NCBI GenBank assembly: GCA_020632715.1
Contig: JACKFA010000001.1
Span: 1,364,001-1,428,000 of the forward strand
Origin: Deltaproteobacteria bacterium
GTDB taxonomy: Bacteria; Myxococcota_A; UBA9042; PHBI01
Reading direction: 5' to 3'
DNA: 64,000 nt
Of this stretch, positions 32,254 to 41,482 are shown piece by piece (the stretch's first letter is position 1; each line of letters opens with the position of its first letter). The position numbers were made by a program, and so were the translations under genes. Below the pieces are notes generated by a model. The model saw nothing but the letters and a program-made list of their open reading frames with translations, was not told the origin of the DNA and did not search any database.

Positions 32254-34947
32254 TCACTCGTCCCCGAGGCGCGTGAGCGCGTTGTCGTAGTACATGAGGA
32301 GCTTCTCATCCTCTTGGAGCACGGCGTCCGGGAGCTTCTCGGCGACCTTGACGATCGTGCCGTAGTCGCGCTCCTGCCAGCAGGCCTTGAAGCCCACGCG
32401 CACCGCCTCGGTGCGGAAGACCTTGAGCTTGCGCTGGGGGCTGGTCTTGTACTCGTCGAACTCGCGAAGCAGCGCCTTCTCGCGAAGGGCTTCGCGCTCG
32501 GCCTGCTTGCTCGGGTCCGGCACGTACCAACGGTCACGGGCCTTCTCGACGAGTCGCGGGTCGTCCTTCTCGAGGTTGCGCAGGTCCTTGTAGTTCGACG
32601 AGAGGTAGCGGTGGATCTGACTCGGCACCGGACCGCGCCCGTCGTAGTGGAGGAAGCTCTGCTCGAGGATGGTCTTCAGCTCGACGGTACGCTCGTGCTT
32701 GGCCCAGGCTTGAAGCTCGCGCATGAACTGCGGTTGTAGATCCTGGAAGCTCTGGGGTTTGTCGTGGAGCTGCTGCCGCGCCCAATGGATGGCGCTCGCC
32801 TCGTCGTTGACGAAGAGACTGAGCTGACGAAGCTCGCTGACGCTGGTCCGCTTACGGTCGTACTCCGCCACCTGATCGGGCAAGAAGTACATCCCGTCAC
32901 GCTCGGGGAAGCGCTGGGCAAGTCCTTGCAGGAAATCCGGGCTCGAGAGCGGCACGCCAATGCCACGCTGCACAAAAAAGGCGATCATGCGGTCGAGCAG
33001 CCGTCGCGGCAAGCGCTCGACAATGATCTCGCCACGGTCACTGCTCGATATGAACACCGGGAGCAGGCTCAGCCTCTCACGTACGAAATCCCATGCGGCC
33101 TGAGAACCGTGGTCTTCCGATTCGGCAGCGCAGGGTTCAACCGTCGCCTTGTAAGCGGAGATAATGAGATCGCGATCGACGGTGTTTGTCTTGTGGTCTT
33201 GATGCAGCGTGTACGCGCCCTTGTCCAAGACGCCGACCGACGCGACCACCAACCCCGACGCCTCGAGAGCCGCTTGGACGGCATGCCAGATCTCATTCGA
33301 GGAGTTGCTGAACTCTACCGTCATCCACTTTCCGGGCTTGAGCACGCGGGCGCACTCCTTGAACGACGCGGTCATAAGGGCCCGGTATTCAGCGATGCCC
33401 TTCTTTTGGGCGGTGTTCGTTATGGCCTCTTGCTCCGAGTTCGTTTCCACCCCAGACCACCACTCGAGAAGGAAGCTCTGCTCGGAGTAGTTGATGTTGG
33501 CACCGAATGGTGGGTCGGTGAAGATGTAGTCCACCGAATCATCGGGGACTTCGAGGAGACGGGTGGCAGACCCTGTCGACACGAGAACCCGCTCCGGGAG
33601 GACGTCGCCCCCCCCCACTATCGCGCGGGAAGTTTGATCGATAGCGGCTACCAGCTTCTCACCGATATTGGCCTCCACCTGCAGCGACGGCACGTAAAGG
33701 GTGTTGGACAGCGGCCCAATGGGCGATCCCTTCGGCCTCCGCTTGTCTATGTAGAATCGGTTCCGCTTGGTCGCAGAGTTCTCATGGAAGACACTCAGGA
33801 TAAACAGATTTGACCCCGGATCCGCCGGCCCCTCATCCATCCAATGAGAGATAGCGGCCCAGTTTCGGGCCGTGTAGAAGTGATGAAGGTGCGTGATTCC
33901 CCAGTTTTCTGGAAGGTTGTTTCTCTCGTGCGACAGGTGGAAGTAAGGGATCTCGGGCGGCGTGCGTGGGTGCATCGCCGCCAACGCCTCGGACATTTTC
34001 GCGATGTCCGCCGGTGTGGCAACCCTCCGGTGCACGCGCCGCCCGTCTGTGTAGGACAGTAGCCGGAGGCAGGTAGACTCCGACCGCATGGGCTGTCGCA
34101 ACAGGGCGTCGTATTCCGTCGTGATGCGTCGCTTCATCGCCCTCGTACTGATGCTCGCCCCACACCCCTCACAGGCAAACACCGCCCGAATAGTCTCGCC
34201 CTCGAAATCGGGAAGCACGTCATAGAGGTCCCCGCTGTGGCCACAAGATTCGCACACGTACTGCTCAGACCAGACAGCGTACGAGACCACCTTCCCCTCG
34301 GCATCCTGGTACAAGCGATTCGAGAGCGCTTCAGCAAAGGCCTTGAGCCCTTCGAGGCTGCGGGCGAGCCGCGTCTTGCTCAGGGACGTGGTGTGGTAAG
34401 TGATTAGTGAAGCAAGAGGCGAGAGATCCGACAAGATCGCGTATCGGCCGAGTCGCAGGGCCGCGACGCCAGTCATGCCGGAGCCGCAGAAGGGATCCAG
34501 GACCACGTCGCCTTTGTCGGAGTAGTGCGCAATCAACGCCTCGATCGCTGCCGGGGGAACCTTGGTGTAGTAGGTGGACAGGCGATACATTGGATCGCCT
34601 TTGTCGGCACTAATGTCGCCTACAAATACCGACTTCGCTGCCCGGGTCTCACTCAGCGCCCCCGATGCTGCTTCTCGTGCCGCGCCAAAAAAATCAGTGA
34701 TGAACGGGTTCGGGCAGGCCGTGTAGTAGGGCGGATCGGACATTTGCAGAATGGCCTCATCGCTCCCCTTCGGGAAACCCGGCGCCTTGCGGAACTCGGG
34801 GTCCTGCAGCTTCTCGCGGAGTAGACCGAGGAAGTGCGCTCGGCGTGCCTCGTCGCTCTCGAAGGTCATCCCGAGGCACTCGACTGGACCGTCGCTTCTC
34901 TCAGGCTTGGCGAAGCCGAGATCGCCTTGTGCGTACGTCCTCGTCAT
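32254..34947 (-). CDS. pglXI: BREX type 3 adenine-specific DNA methyltransferase PglXI
   Basis: The 897-residue enzyme has an N-terminal DPPYYTACPNPF (71-82), the SAM-binding motif DPFCGSGMTG (151-160), a zinc ribbon (CESC at 232-235, CEGC at 259-262) and the catalytic DPPFG (478-482) followed by ANINYSEQSFLLEWW. DPPF/DPPY motifs indicate N6-adenine methylation, which marks host DNA in BREX. Its start overlaps the AlbA-protein stop by 4 nt. The central part (about 32.8-34.9 kb) is visibly lower in GC and freer in codon choice than all neighbouring genes, a sign of transfer or module exchange. Confidence 0.9.
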   Translation of the reverse strand: MTRTYAQGDLGFAKPERSDGPVECLGMTFESDEARRAHFLGLLREKLQDPEFRKAPGFPKGSDEAILQMSDPPYYTACPNPFITDFFGAAREAASGALSETRAAKSVFVGDISADKGDPMYRLSTYYTKVPPAAIEALIAHYSDKGDVVLDPFCGSGMTGVAALRLGRYAILSDLSPLASLITYHTTSLSKTRLARSLEGLKAFAEALSNRLYQDAEGKVVSYAVWSEQYVCESCGHSGDLYDVLPDFEGETIRAVFACEGCGASISTRAMKRRITTEYDALLRQPMRSESTCLRLLSYTDGRRVHRRVATPADIAKMSEALAAMHPRTPPEIPYFHLSHERNNLPENWGITHLHHFYTARNWAAISHWMDEGPADPGSNLFILSVFHENSATKRNRFYIDKRRPKGSPIGPLSNTLYVPSLQVEANIGEKLVAAIDQTSRAIVGGGDVLPERVLVSTGSATRLLEVPDDSVDYIFTDPPFGANINYSEQSFLLEWWSGVETNSEQEAITNTAQKKGIAEYRALMTASFKECARVLKPGKWMTVEFSNSSNEIWHAVQAALEASGLVVASVGVLDKGAYTLHQDHKTNTVDRDLIISAYKATVEPCAAESEDHGSQAAWDFVRERLSLLPVFISSSDRGEIIVERLPRRLLDRMIAFFVQRGIGVPLSSPDFLQGLAQRFPERDGMYFLPDQVAEYDRKRTSVSELRQLSLFVNDEASAIHWARQQLHDKPQSFQDLQPQFMRELQAWAKHERTVELKTILEQSFLHYDGRGPVPSQIHRYLSSNYKDLRNLEKDDPRLVEKARDRWYVPDPSKQAEREALREKALLREFDEYKTSPQRKLKVFRTEAVRVGFKACWQERDYGTIVKVAEKLPDAVLQEDEKLLMYYDNALTRLGDE

Positions 34948-36707
34948 CGTGGCTCTCCAGAACGGGCGGCGAGCAGGGCGCGGCCTGCGTCGGTGAGTCG
35001 GTACTGTTGCAGGCGACTCTGCGGCGCCTCCGGGCGTGTCATCTCCACCAGCCCGGCATCCAGCGCGGGCTGGACGTACGCTTCGCGCACATGAGCCCGG
35101 TCTCTGAGTCCCAGGCCTTCCCGGATCGCCTTGGCCCCCAGCGTCCCTTCACGGTGGAGGAGCACAAGTAGCGCCTCCACTGGTGGCCCGACTGGTGGGG
35201 TAACTGGTGGGGTAACTGGTGGGGTGGTCTGCTCGGCGTCAAGGATCTCGCGGATGTGCGCTGCCATGCGGATGAGCTCGCCCTCCTCGTCCGCGGCCTC
35301 GATGAGCCTGTTGGTGAGCAGGTGGTCTACCATCTCGCGGGTCTCGCGAGCGGTCGCGCCAGTGGCCAGGCGCGCCGCGGTGCGGGGCGCCGCGCCGACC
35401 TCGCGCAGCCAGGCGAGCACGCGGGCCTCGTCGTGCGAGACGCTGGCGCCGATGCGCGACTTCCAGGAGGCGTCATTCGCTTGCGGAACGCGCACCCAGC
35501 TCAAGGTGATCGCGTAGCTCTTGCGACCAGGGTCGTTGGCGATCACCGGCGGCGTGCGATCGACCGCGCGCCAGGTGCGGACGATGGTGGCCATGCCGGT
35601 GCCGACCTGGTCGGCGTAACCGATGAGGCGCATCAGGCGGGTGATGCGCGGATTGCGCAGATCGCTCGCGCCGCCGTCGAGCATGGCGGGCAGCGCGACG
35701 AAGGAGTCGCCAGCGTTGTCGAAGATTGTGCGATCGGCGTACCAGAGGATGCGCGCCGTGCGGTGTTGGTCGGCGTAGTCCTGGTGGATCAGCAGGTTGA
35801 CCAGCGCTTCGCGAAGGGCCGGATACTCCGGTGGGTGGGCCTGGCGCTGGAGGGTGTCCGGGTCAAGCGTGAAGGGGTTCGGGACCAGGTTGAGGATCTT
35901 GCCCAGCATGGCCTGCAGCGTCTCAACGATGTTGCCCTCGCACAGGAGGCGGTCGTCGTAGCGGTGGGCGGGCACCTCCTGCGCCCACGGAAGGCGGATG
36001 AGGCGGAAGTCCACGAGCCCCGCGGGCTTGAGCCGTCCGATGAGCTTCGGCCGCCCCATCAAAAGAGCGGCCGCGTGGGTCACCTGGCCGTCTTGCAGCA
36101 GGCCGAGCTCGTCGAGAAAGTCGGCGTGGGAGAGAGCGGAGAGCGGCTTTTCGGGGTGACGCGACTGGTAGAGGCCACGCACCCAGCGGATGCTGGTCTC
36201 GTCCAGGTCGCCGAGGCCGACGCCCGACATGACCAGTGCGTCGAAGGTGTCGGTGGTCGCGTCGCGAAGGAAGCGCCCTTCTTCCTCTGGCGTGCACCGC
36301 TGGTCTCGGGCAGCCACCCGGATGTAGGCGTGCCAGGCCTTGTCTACGCGCACCCGCACGGGTTTGTCGAAGCGCCGAGCGGGCGTGATGTAGAAGGCCA
36401 GCACCGAGCGGCCGTCGATGTCGAAGTGGTGCGGCCGCACCTCGACCGGCCGTGAGAACTTTTCGGTGCTACGACACCCCCCGAGGAAGTCGTTCTGCAT
36501 GCCGTCGGGATCAGCGACGCCGACCACCTCGAAGCCCTTCTTGGACTCCTTGACGCCGAAGACGAGCCAGCCGCCCGCAGTGTTGGCGAAGGCCGACACC
36601 GTCTCATAGGCGCTCTTCGGCACGCCACCCGTGGCCTCCTTCACCTCGAAGTCGTCCCACTCGATGCCACGGAGGCGCTCGAGAAGAGTCTCGCGGTCCA
36701 TGCGCAT
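34944..36707 (-). CDS. AlbA_2 (Schlafen-type) ATP-binding/DNA-binding domain protein inside the BREX operon
   Basis: The 587-residue product starts 2 nt after the brxC stop and overlaps the pglXI start by 4 nt, so it is in the operon. The N-terminal domain (about 12-150) fits the AlbA_2/Schlafen family: WDDFEVKEATGGVPKSAYETVSAFANTAGGWLVFGV and a later VRVRVDKAWHAYIRV. A second part resembles the GHKL-like ATP-binding regulator half (EALVNLLIHQDYAD, IFDNAGD, RNPRITRLMRLIGYADQVGTGMATIV). Two winged-helix-like segments follow, separated by a PPVTPPVTPPVGPP linker. Such proteins are often transcriptional regulators, but SLFN-fold nucleases also occur. It is not part of the canonical six-gene BREX-3 set; its role (regulator or extra effector) is open. 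Confidence 0.85.
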   Translation of the reverse strand: MRMDRETLLERLRGIEWDDFEVKEATGGVPKSAYETVSAFANTAGGWLVFGVKESKKGFEVVGVADPDGMQNDFLGGCRSTEKFSRPVEVRPHHFDIDGRSVLAFYITPARRFDKPVRVRVDKAWHAYIRVAARDQRCTPEEEGRFLRDATTDTFDALVMSGVGLGDLDETSIRWVRGLYQSRHPEKPLSALSHADFLDELGLLQDGQVTHAAALLMGRPKLIGRLKPAGLVDFRLIRLPWAQEVPAHRYDDRLLCEGNIVETLQAMLGKILNLVPNPFTLDPDTLQRQAHPPEYPALREALVNLLIHQDYADQHRTARILWYADRTIFDNAGDSFVALPAMLDGGASDLRNPRITRLMRLIGYADQVGTGMATIVRTWRAVDRTPPVIANDPGRKSYAITLSWVRVPQANDASWKSRIGASVSHDEARVLAWLREVGAAPRTAARLATGATARETREMVDHLLTNRLIEAADEEGELIRMAAHIREILDAEQTTPPVTPPVTPPVGPPVEALLVLLHREGTLGAKAIREGLGLRDRAHVREAYVQPALDAGLVEMTRPEAPQSRLQQYRLTDAGRALLAARSGEPR

Positions 36708-36709
36708 CG

Positions 36710-39700
36710 TCAGTCGCGCTCCAAGACGATGCGCACCCGAGTTGCGTCCTTGCCCTTGGTCAGGTCGGCGACGAAGGCGTCGAAGCGCTCCTTGAGCTCG
36801 CCGACCGTGCACGGGACGCCGCCGTCGGTGAGCGCCGAGCGGAGCCGCGCCTCGGTGAGCACGACCTTCTCGAGCCCGCTCAGGATCTCCTGCAGCGCCT
36901 TCACGAACGCCGGGCTCACCGGGTCGGGCAGGCTCTTGCACTTCAGGAAGGCCGCGACGGCGTCACGCCCTTCGCCCGCTCCGAGAAGCTCGATGTTGCC
37001 GGACACGGTTGGGTCCTGAAGGTTGCCGAGGAGCGTGTTCGTCCAGCTCTGCACCATGTCGTCGAGCTCGGTGTCGAGCTGAGCGATGCGGTCGCCCGCC
37101 TTGGTCCCGGCGAAGGGCTCCTCGACGGGGCGGAACGCGCAGTGCGGGCAGATGGGGTCTGCGTCGAGGTCCTGCTTCGTGAGGCTGAAGCAGGTCTTCA
37201 GGCCGAAGAGCGTGTTCTGGAAATCGCGCAGCTGCTGGGTGGGCATCATCTCGACCGTCGAGAGCTGCTGAAGCTGCTTGAGGCGTGGGTCCTGCCCCAG
37301 CCGAGCCTTGCGCTGGTCGTCGGTGGCCCCGAGGCGCGCCTGTGCGTGGCGCTGTAGGTAGGCGTCCTGGTAGGCCGTCTTGAGCTCCGCCAGGGCCTGG
37401 CCGAGCGCCCGCTGGAAGCCCGAGTCGGCGCGGTGCTTCGGGCTCGTGATCTTGGCCATCAGCTCGCCGCGGCGCTCCCGCATCTGGTCCACCCAGGGGT
37501 GGCCGGCTTGGAGCACCGCCTCAGCCTTGCCCAGGTACGAGGTCGTGGGTCCGACCTGCTGCACCAGCTCGCCGAGCTCCTCGACCTCGCGCACGAGCGC
37601 GAGCCCAGGCTGCTTCGCCTGGATGGCCGCGACGTCGTGCAGGAAGCTCTTGAGCTTGCCGGCGGTATTGAAGGCCTGGAGCGACTCGAGGAAGCGCTTC
37701 AGGTCGCCGAGGCGCTGCCGCCACTCGGTCTGCTCCTGATCCGAGAGGATGGGCTTGCCCCAGAGCACCATGTCGGCGACGTGGGCGTGGGCGAGCACTG
37801 CCTTGTTGACCAGCTCGGCGACCTTGGCCTGGAGCTGCGTCACCGCGTCGTCGCGCTTGACCGGGTTGACGATCAGCCCCTTGGGTACGCCGAGCAGGTC
37901 GAAGAGCTCCTGCAGCGCGCCGAGCGGAAGATCGCGCGGGCGCTCGATGTGCTTGAACTGCGCGACGTCGTTCACCGAGAGCTTCGCGAACTGGTCGATG
38001 GCGCCGGCGTCGATCTTCTTTCCGGTGATGCTCAGGACGACGTCGCCGCTGTGGACCAGCCCGGCCAGCACCACGGCGAGGAACTCCGGCTCGAGCCGGA
38101 AGCGGCTCCAGTAGTCGACTCCGGCCTGCTCCTGAACCAGCTCGGAGCGGTTGAGTACCTGGCCTTCGCCCTTGGCACCGAGCTGCTCGATGATGTGCTT
38201 CGCGTAGCGAGACTCGCGCGGTCGAAGCTGGTCGCCGTCGAGCATCTCGAGCGCATCGAGAACGGCGGCGCCGAGCTTGCTCTTCACGCTCCCGGCGATC
38301 CAGCGCAGGGCATCCTGCGCCGCCTGCCCGCGATTCGCACGGGTGATGGGCGTGTCGAAGATAGGGTAGTCGGGCGCGGTGTCGGTGAAGTGGGTGGACA
38401 ACGACACCGCCGCCGCGACGTCGACGTAGTCCCGGACGCCGCCGCGCGATGGGGCGCGAGCGAAGAGCGTCTGGAGAAGCTCGCCCAGGCTTCGGGGCTT
38501 GCTCTGGTACGTGACCTCGTAGACGGTGGTCAGCTTCTCCTGCAGCCAGCGGGTCATCGTCCGCAGGTGCTCGAGCGCCTTGTCGTCGTAGATCTTCTTG
38601 TTGCTGCCTGACGCGGTGGCCGACAGCTCGCGCGCCCCGGCGTAGAGCTTGAGCGCGCGGTCGAACTCCTCGTCCCGCTGCGTCAGCCGGAAGAAGACCT
38701 CGTCGGGCTTGCGCTCGTCCTTGAAGTACGGCGCTTCGAACGGCTGGATGAAGTAGATGTAGAAGTCGCGGGGCGGCTGGGCGGTGGAGCGCTCGTTGGG
38801 GGCGCCGAAGAAGAGATAGCCGCTGCGGCCCGCCTTGCGCTCGCGCCACTCGAGCTCGTGCTCCCAGATGCGGTAGCCGGAGACATAGGGCGGCGCCTCC
38901 GGGTCTTCGAGCACGACGCGGCGCAGACCATCGAAGTAGTACCGGTCGAGCTGGGAGTCGCTCAGCGACTCCGCCCGCTTGTCGATGAGCGAGTCGAAGT
39001 CGATGTCCTTCTTGAGGTCGAGGTAGTACTGGCCGTTCTCGCGGTTGAACGAGAGGAACTGCCCGCTGACGGTCTTCACGATCTCGCGGAGCACGGTCTC
39101 GACGACGGTCTTCAGGAACTCCGCGTCCCGCTCCGGCAACGGCATGAGCACGCAGAGGTCGTCGCGCAGCTCCTCGGCGGTCGCGCCGATGGGGGCGAAG
39201 ATGTCGCTGGTCGTCAGCCGGTGCACCGAGAGCGCGTGGATGATGCGCAACGCAGCCGGGCGGTACTGCGGCCGCGTGAAGGCCTGCTGGATGCGCGCTT
39301 CGAGGACGTCGGCCTTCTCGATGACGTCGCGGATCTCCGGCACCGAGCGGAACGACGGGTTGTCCTTGAGGTTCTGCCAGTACGAGTCGTAGGCGATGAG
39401 GCCCGGCTCGTCGGCGGGCACGGTCTCGCCGAGCATCCGGCGGATGGAGGCGCTCAACGTCTTGAGGACCTCGCGCTTCTCCGCGACGTACACCCGCTCG
39501 AAGGTGTCGAGGTAGGCCGGGTGCACGGGGAAGAGGCGGACGAACTCGTCCATCCGCTCGTTCATCGAGCCGTAGAGCGGCGCGAACTTGGTCAGGTGCT
39601 CGCGCACCAGCGCCTGCTGCTTCGCGTCCTTCTTGAGGAGCCGCTCGGCGACGACGTGCGCGACGTCCTCGCGAGCGATGCGCATCTGCTCGAAGCGGTC

Positions 39701-40411
39701 CTTGACGCGCCGGAGGCTGTCGGCGGCGAACTGGAAGCGCGGGTTGTCGAAGAGGCTCTCCTGGACACCGGCGATGAAGCGAAAGCGCGAGCCCTTGGCG
39801 AACTCTCCGACCGCGCGGAGGAAGTTCAGGTTGCGCATCAGCTCCTGCTCCCGGTTGGAGCGGAGGTAGTCGAGCAGCTCGTCGAGGACGAACAGCAGCC
39901 CCTTGTCGGGGAACTTGGCCGTGAACGCCGCCATCATGGAGGCGAACACGTCCTTGTGGTTCTTGACCTGGTCCTCGGGCGGCACCTCGAACTGCACGCC
40001 GTGTTCCGACAGCTGGTCTTGGAGCGTCTCCATGACGAACTGCCGCAGCGGCATCGACGAGTTGATCTCGGCGCGGATGACGAAGAAGCGCCCGGCCACG
40101 AGCGAGGCCTTGTCGGCCACCGCGGGGTTGGTGAGCGCGCCCGCGAGCTCGGCATGCTCCGCGACGGCGGAGATGACGGCCATGAGGTGCGACTTACCGG
40201 TGCCGTAGTTGCCGACGACGAGGAGGCCCTTGTTGTCGGCCGGGGTCTCGAACTGCAGCTGCGGGAGCACGAGGTCCGCGAGCTGCTCGCCCATCCGGTT
40301 GGAGATGACGAAGGTCTCGACGAGGCGACGGGCGCTGGCCGCGCGGTCGGCTTCGCGGAGCTGAACGACGGTCTCGATGGGGTCGAACTGGATGAGGTCC
40401 GCGTAGTTCAT
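36710..40411 (-). CDS. brxC: BREX ATPase BrxC (PglY-like)
   Basis: The 1233-residue ATPase starts at MNYADLIQFDPIETVVQL, with AGGAG 9 nt upstream of the ATG. The P-loop GNYGTGKSHL lies near residue 80, and the Walker B-like LLFVLDELLDYL near residue 185. A Cys pair CPHC occurs near the C-terminus. Large BrxC/PglY ATPases are core BREX proteins. The upstream brxF frame reads straight into this ATG with no stop, so a brxF-brxC fusion is possible. The AlbA gene follows after 2 nt. Confidence 0.93.
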   Translation of the reverse strand: MNYADLIQFDPIETVVQLREADRAASARRLVETFVISNRMGEQLADLVLPQLQFETPADNKGLLVVGNYGTGKSHLMAVISAVAEHAELAGALTNPAVADKASLVAGRFFVIRAEINSSMPLRQFVMETLQDQLSEHGVQFEVPPEDQVKNHKDVFASMMAAFTAKFPDKGLLFVLDELLDYLRSNREQELMRNLNFLRAVGEFAKGSRFRFIAGVQESLFDNPRFQFAADSLRRVKDRFEQMRIAREDVAHVVAERLLKKDAKQQALVREHLTKFAPLYGSMNERMDEFVRLFPVHPAYLDTFERVYVAEKREVLKTLSASIRRMLGETVPADEPGLIAYDSYWQNLKDNPSFRSVPEIRDVIEKADVLEARIQQAFTRPQYRPAALRIIHALSVHRLTTSDIFAPIGATAEELRDDLCVLMPLPERDAEFLKTVVETVLREIVKTVSGQFLSFNRENGQYYLDLKKDIDFDSLIDKRAESLSDSQLDRYYFDGLRRVVLEDPEAPPYVSGYRIWEHELEWRERKAGRSGYLFFGAPNERSTAQPPRDFYIYFIQPFEAPYFKDERKPDEVFFRLTQRDEEFDRALKLYAGARELSATASGSNKKIYDDKALEHLRTMTRWLQEKLTTVYEVTYQSKPRSLGELLQTLFARAPSRGGVRDYVDVAAAVSLSTHFTDTAPDYPIFDTPITRANRGQAAQDALRWIAGSVKSKLGAAVLDALEMLDGDQLRPRESRYAKHIIEQLGAKGEGQVLNRSELVQEQAGVDYWSRFRLEPEFLAVVLAGLVHSGDVVLSITGKKIDAGAIDQFAKLSVNDVAQFKHIERPRDLPLGALQELFDLLGVPKGLIVNPVKRDDAVTQLQAKVAELVNKAVLAHAHVADMVLWGKPILSDQEQTEWRQRLGDLKRFLESLQAFNTAGKLKSFLHDVAAIQAKQPGLALVREVEELGELVQQVGPTTSYLGKAEAVLQAGHPWVDQMRERRGELMAKITSPKHRADSGFQRALGQALAELKTAYQDAYLQRHAQARLGATDDQRKARLGQDPRLKQLQQLSTVEMMPTQQLRDFQNTLFGLKTCFSLTKQDLDADPICPHCAFRPVEEPFAGTKAGDRIAQLDTELDDMVQSWTNTLLGNLQDPTVSGNIELLGAGEGRDAVAAFLKCKSLPDPVSPAFVKALQEILSGLEKVVLTEARLRSALTDGGVPCTVGELKERFDAFVADLTKGKDATRVRIVLERD

Positions 40412-40922
40412 GCCGAGTGCTCCTGGGCCGACGTCGCCCCCGCTGCTGCCGGGGGCGTCCCCGCTGGAAACGATGAGCGCCTGAGGTTCCTCGAAGCGCC
40501 GGAATTCAGGATGGTCGGGGGTCGCGTAGGTCAGCGACGAGCCGAGCTGCGCGCCGCGCCAGGTCGCGACGATCGTGCGGTTGCGCGAGAGGCTCTGGAG
40601 AAGGCGGAGCGGGTCCTGCTTCAGGTCCGGGTGGAAGAGCATCTCGAGGTTGTCGAGAAGGACGGTGTCGCCCGCCTGGTCCAGGACGATGTCGTCGACG
40701 AACCGCGCCACCCGAAGCGCACGCTGCTTGGCGGTCAGCTCGAGCAGCTTCTCGGAGAGCGCGAGGTTGACGTTCACGAGCGGCCAGCCGTGTTCCTCGT
40801 GCAGGTCGTGCAGCGCGCTGGTCTTTCCGGAGCGCGGCGGACCGGCGACGATGACGAGGCGGTGGTACAGCTGCCTCGCCTTCTCGATCTGCTCAGCAAC
40901 TTGATGTGTGAGGGGGAGTCAT
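40412..40922 (-). CDS. brxF: BREX type 3 P-loop protein BrxF (start frameshifted, no stop before brxC)
   Basis: The translated stretch carries a Walker A VAGPPRSGKTSALHDL, then TVLLDNLEMLF (Walker B-like) and an arginine-containing tail, matching the small ATPase BrxF that heads BREX-3 operons. The ATG at 40920-40922 is followed by ATGACTCCCCCT: the five-C run puts the start in a frame that stops at TGA after nine codons. With four Cs it reads MTPLTHQVAEQIEKARQLYH and enters the P-loop frame. No stop codon then occurs before brxC, so the product would be fused to BrxC through a SSGDAPGSSGGDVGPGALG linker. Either an indel in the assembly or a real shift explains this. Confidence 0.8.
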
Positions 40923-40952
40923 GGCGCTAATTCGACTTCTCGTCATGCCACA

Positions 40953-40969
40953 GTGCTACGAGGTAGCAC
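40953..40969. promoter_or_regulatory. Perfect palindrome upstream of the BREX operon
   Basis: GTGCTAC-GAG-GTAGCAC, with 7-bp arms, ends 31 nt before the brxF ATG (minus strand). It is the best operator candidate for control of the BREX operon. The leader from about 40923 to 41090 is less GC-rich than the flanks, as expected for a promoter region. The AlbA-domain protein in the operon is a candidate regulator. Confidence 0.55.
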
Positions 40970-41135
40970 CTCGACTTTCGCACCGCACATCAAAGACTTG
41001 TTGATTTCGGGCATCGACCCGGAGACATGTCGCGTCCGCACGAGACGTTGGCTGTATCTGTGTACGCGCAAGATCTAGTGAGCGTCAAACGCTGCGGCCA
41101 AGTCATCTCGCACAGGGGCTGAACGAGTGGCTCAT

Positions 41136-41384
41136 CGACCCCGAGGGTCGTTTCGTCCACTACCCATAGCGTGGCGATCGACCCTCCGGGTCGTCTCCGC
41201 CGCCTCCTGGGCCCTCGCGGTGGCCATCCTCCCGCGCTCGCGACCGCTCGCTTCGTGTCCCCGTCGGCCCTTGGCCGCCTCCTGGGCCGCCTCGCGAGCC
41301 GCCACACCGACCCCGAGGGTTGTTTGTCCCACTACCCATAGCGCGGAGAACGACCCTCCGGGTCGTCATCGCCGCCTCCTGAGC
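41136..41384. repeat. Pair of 78-bp direct repeats with internal hairpins
   Basis: Unit 1 (41136-41213) and unit 2 (41308-41384) share most bases, including CGACCCCGAGGGT, ACTACCCATAGCG, CGACCCTCCGGGTCGTC and CGCCGCCTCCTG. The repeats are about 172 bp apart. They may be a duplicated mobile-element end or a recombination site flanking the defence region. Confidence 0.7.
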
Positions 41385-41482
41385 CGCTCTCCGCCGATCG
41401 CCCCAGAAACGCCGTAGTCGTGTTGACATCCTCCGCGCCCGCCGGAATAGATCGCTCATCACCCGCACCCAGGAGTCGACTC

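Larger units (their letters stand above)
40923..41482. other. Gene-free leader of the BREX operon with two direct repeats
   Basis: No believable gene. It holds the operator-like palindrome at 40953-40969 and two copies of an imperfect 78-bp direct repeat at 41136-41213 and 41308-41384. Each copy carries two GACCC-N3-GGGTC hairpins and the conserved segment ACTACCCATAGCG. The ribosome binding site of the 41483 gene (AGGAG at 41471) marks the right end. Confidence 0.6.

Noticed and set aside
29414..34947. DISARM instead of BREX
   Set aside because: Helicase plus methyltransferase could fit DISARM, but PglZ, BrxA, BrxC and BrxF are BREX-specific.
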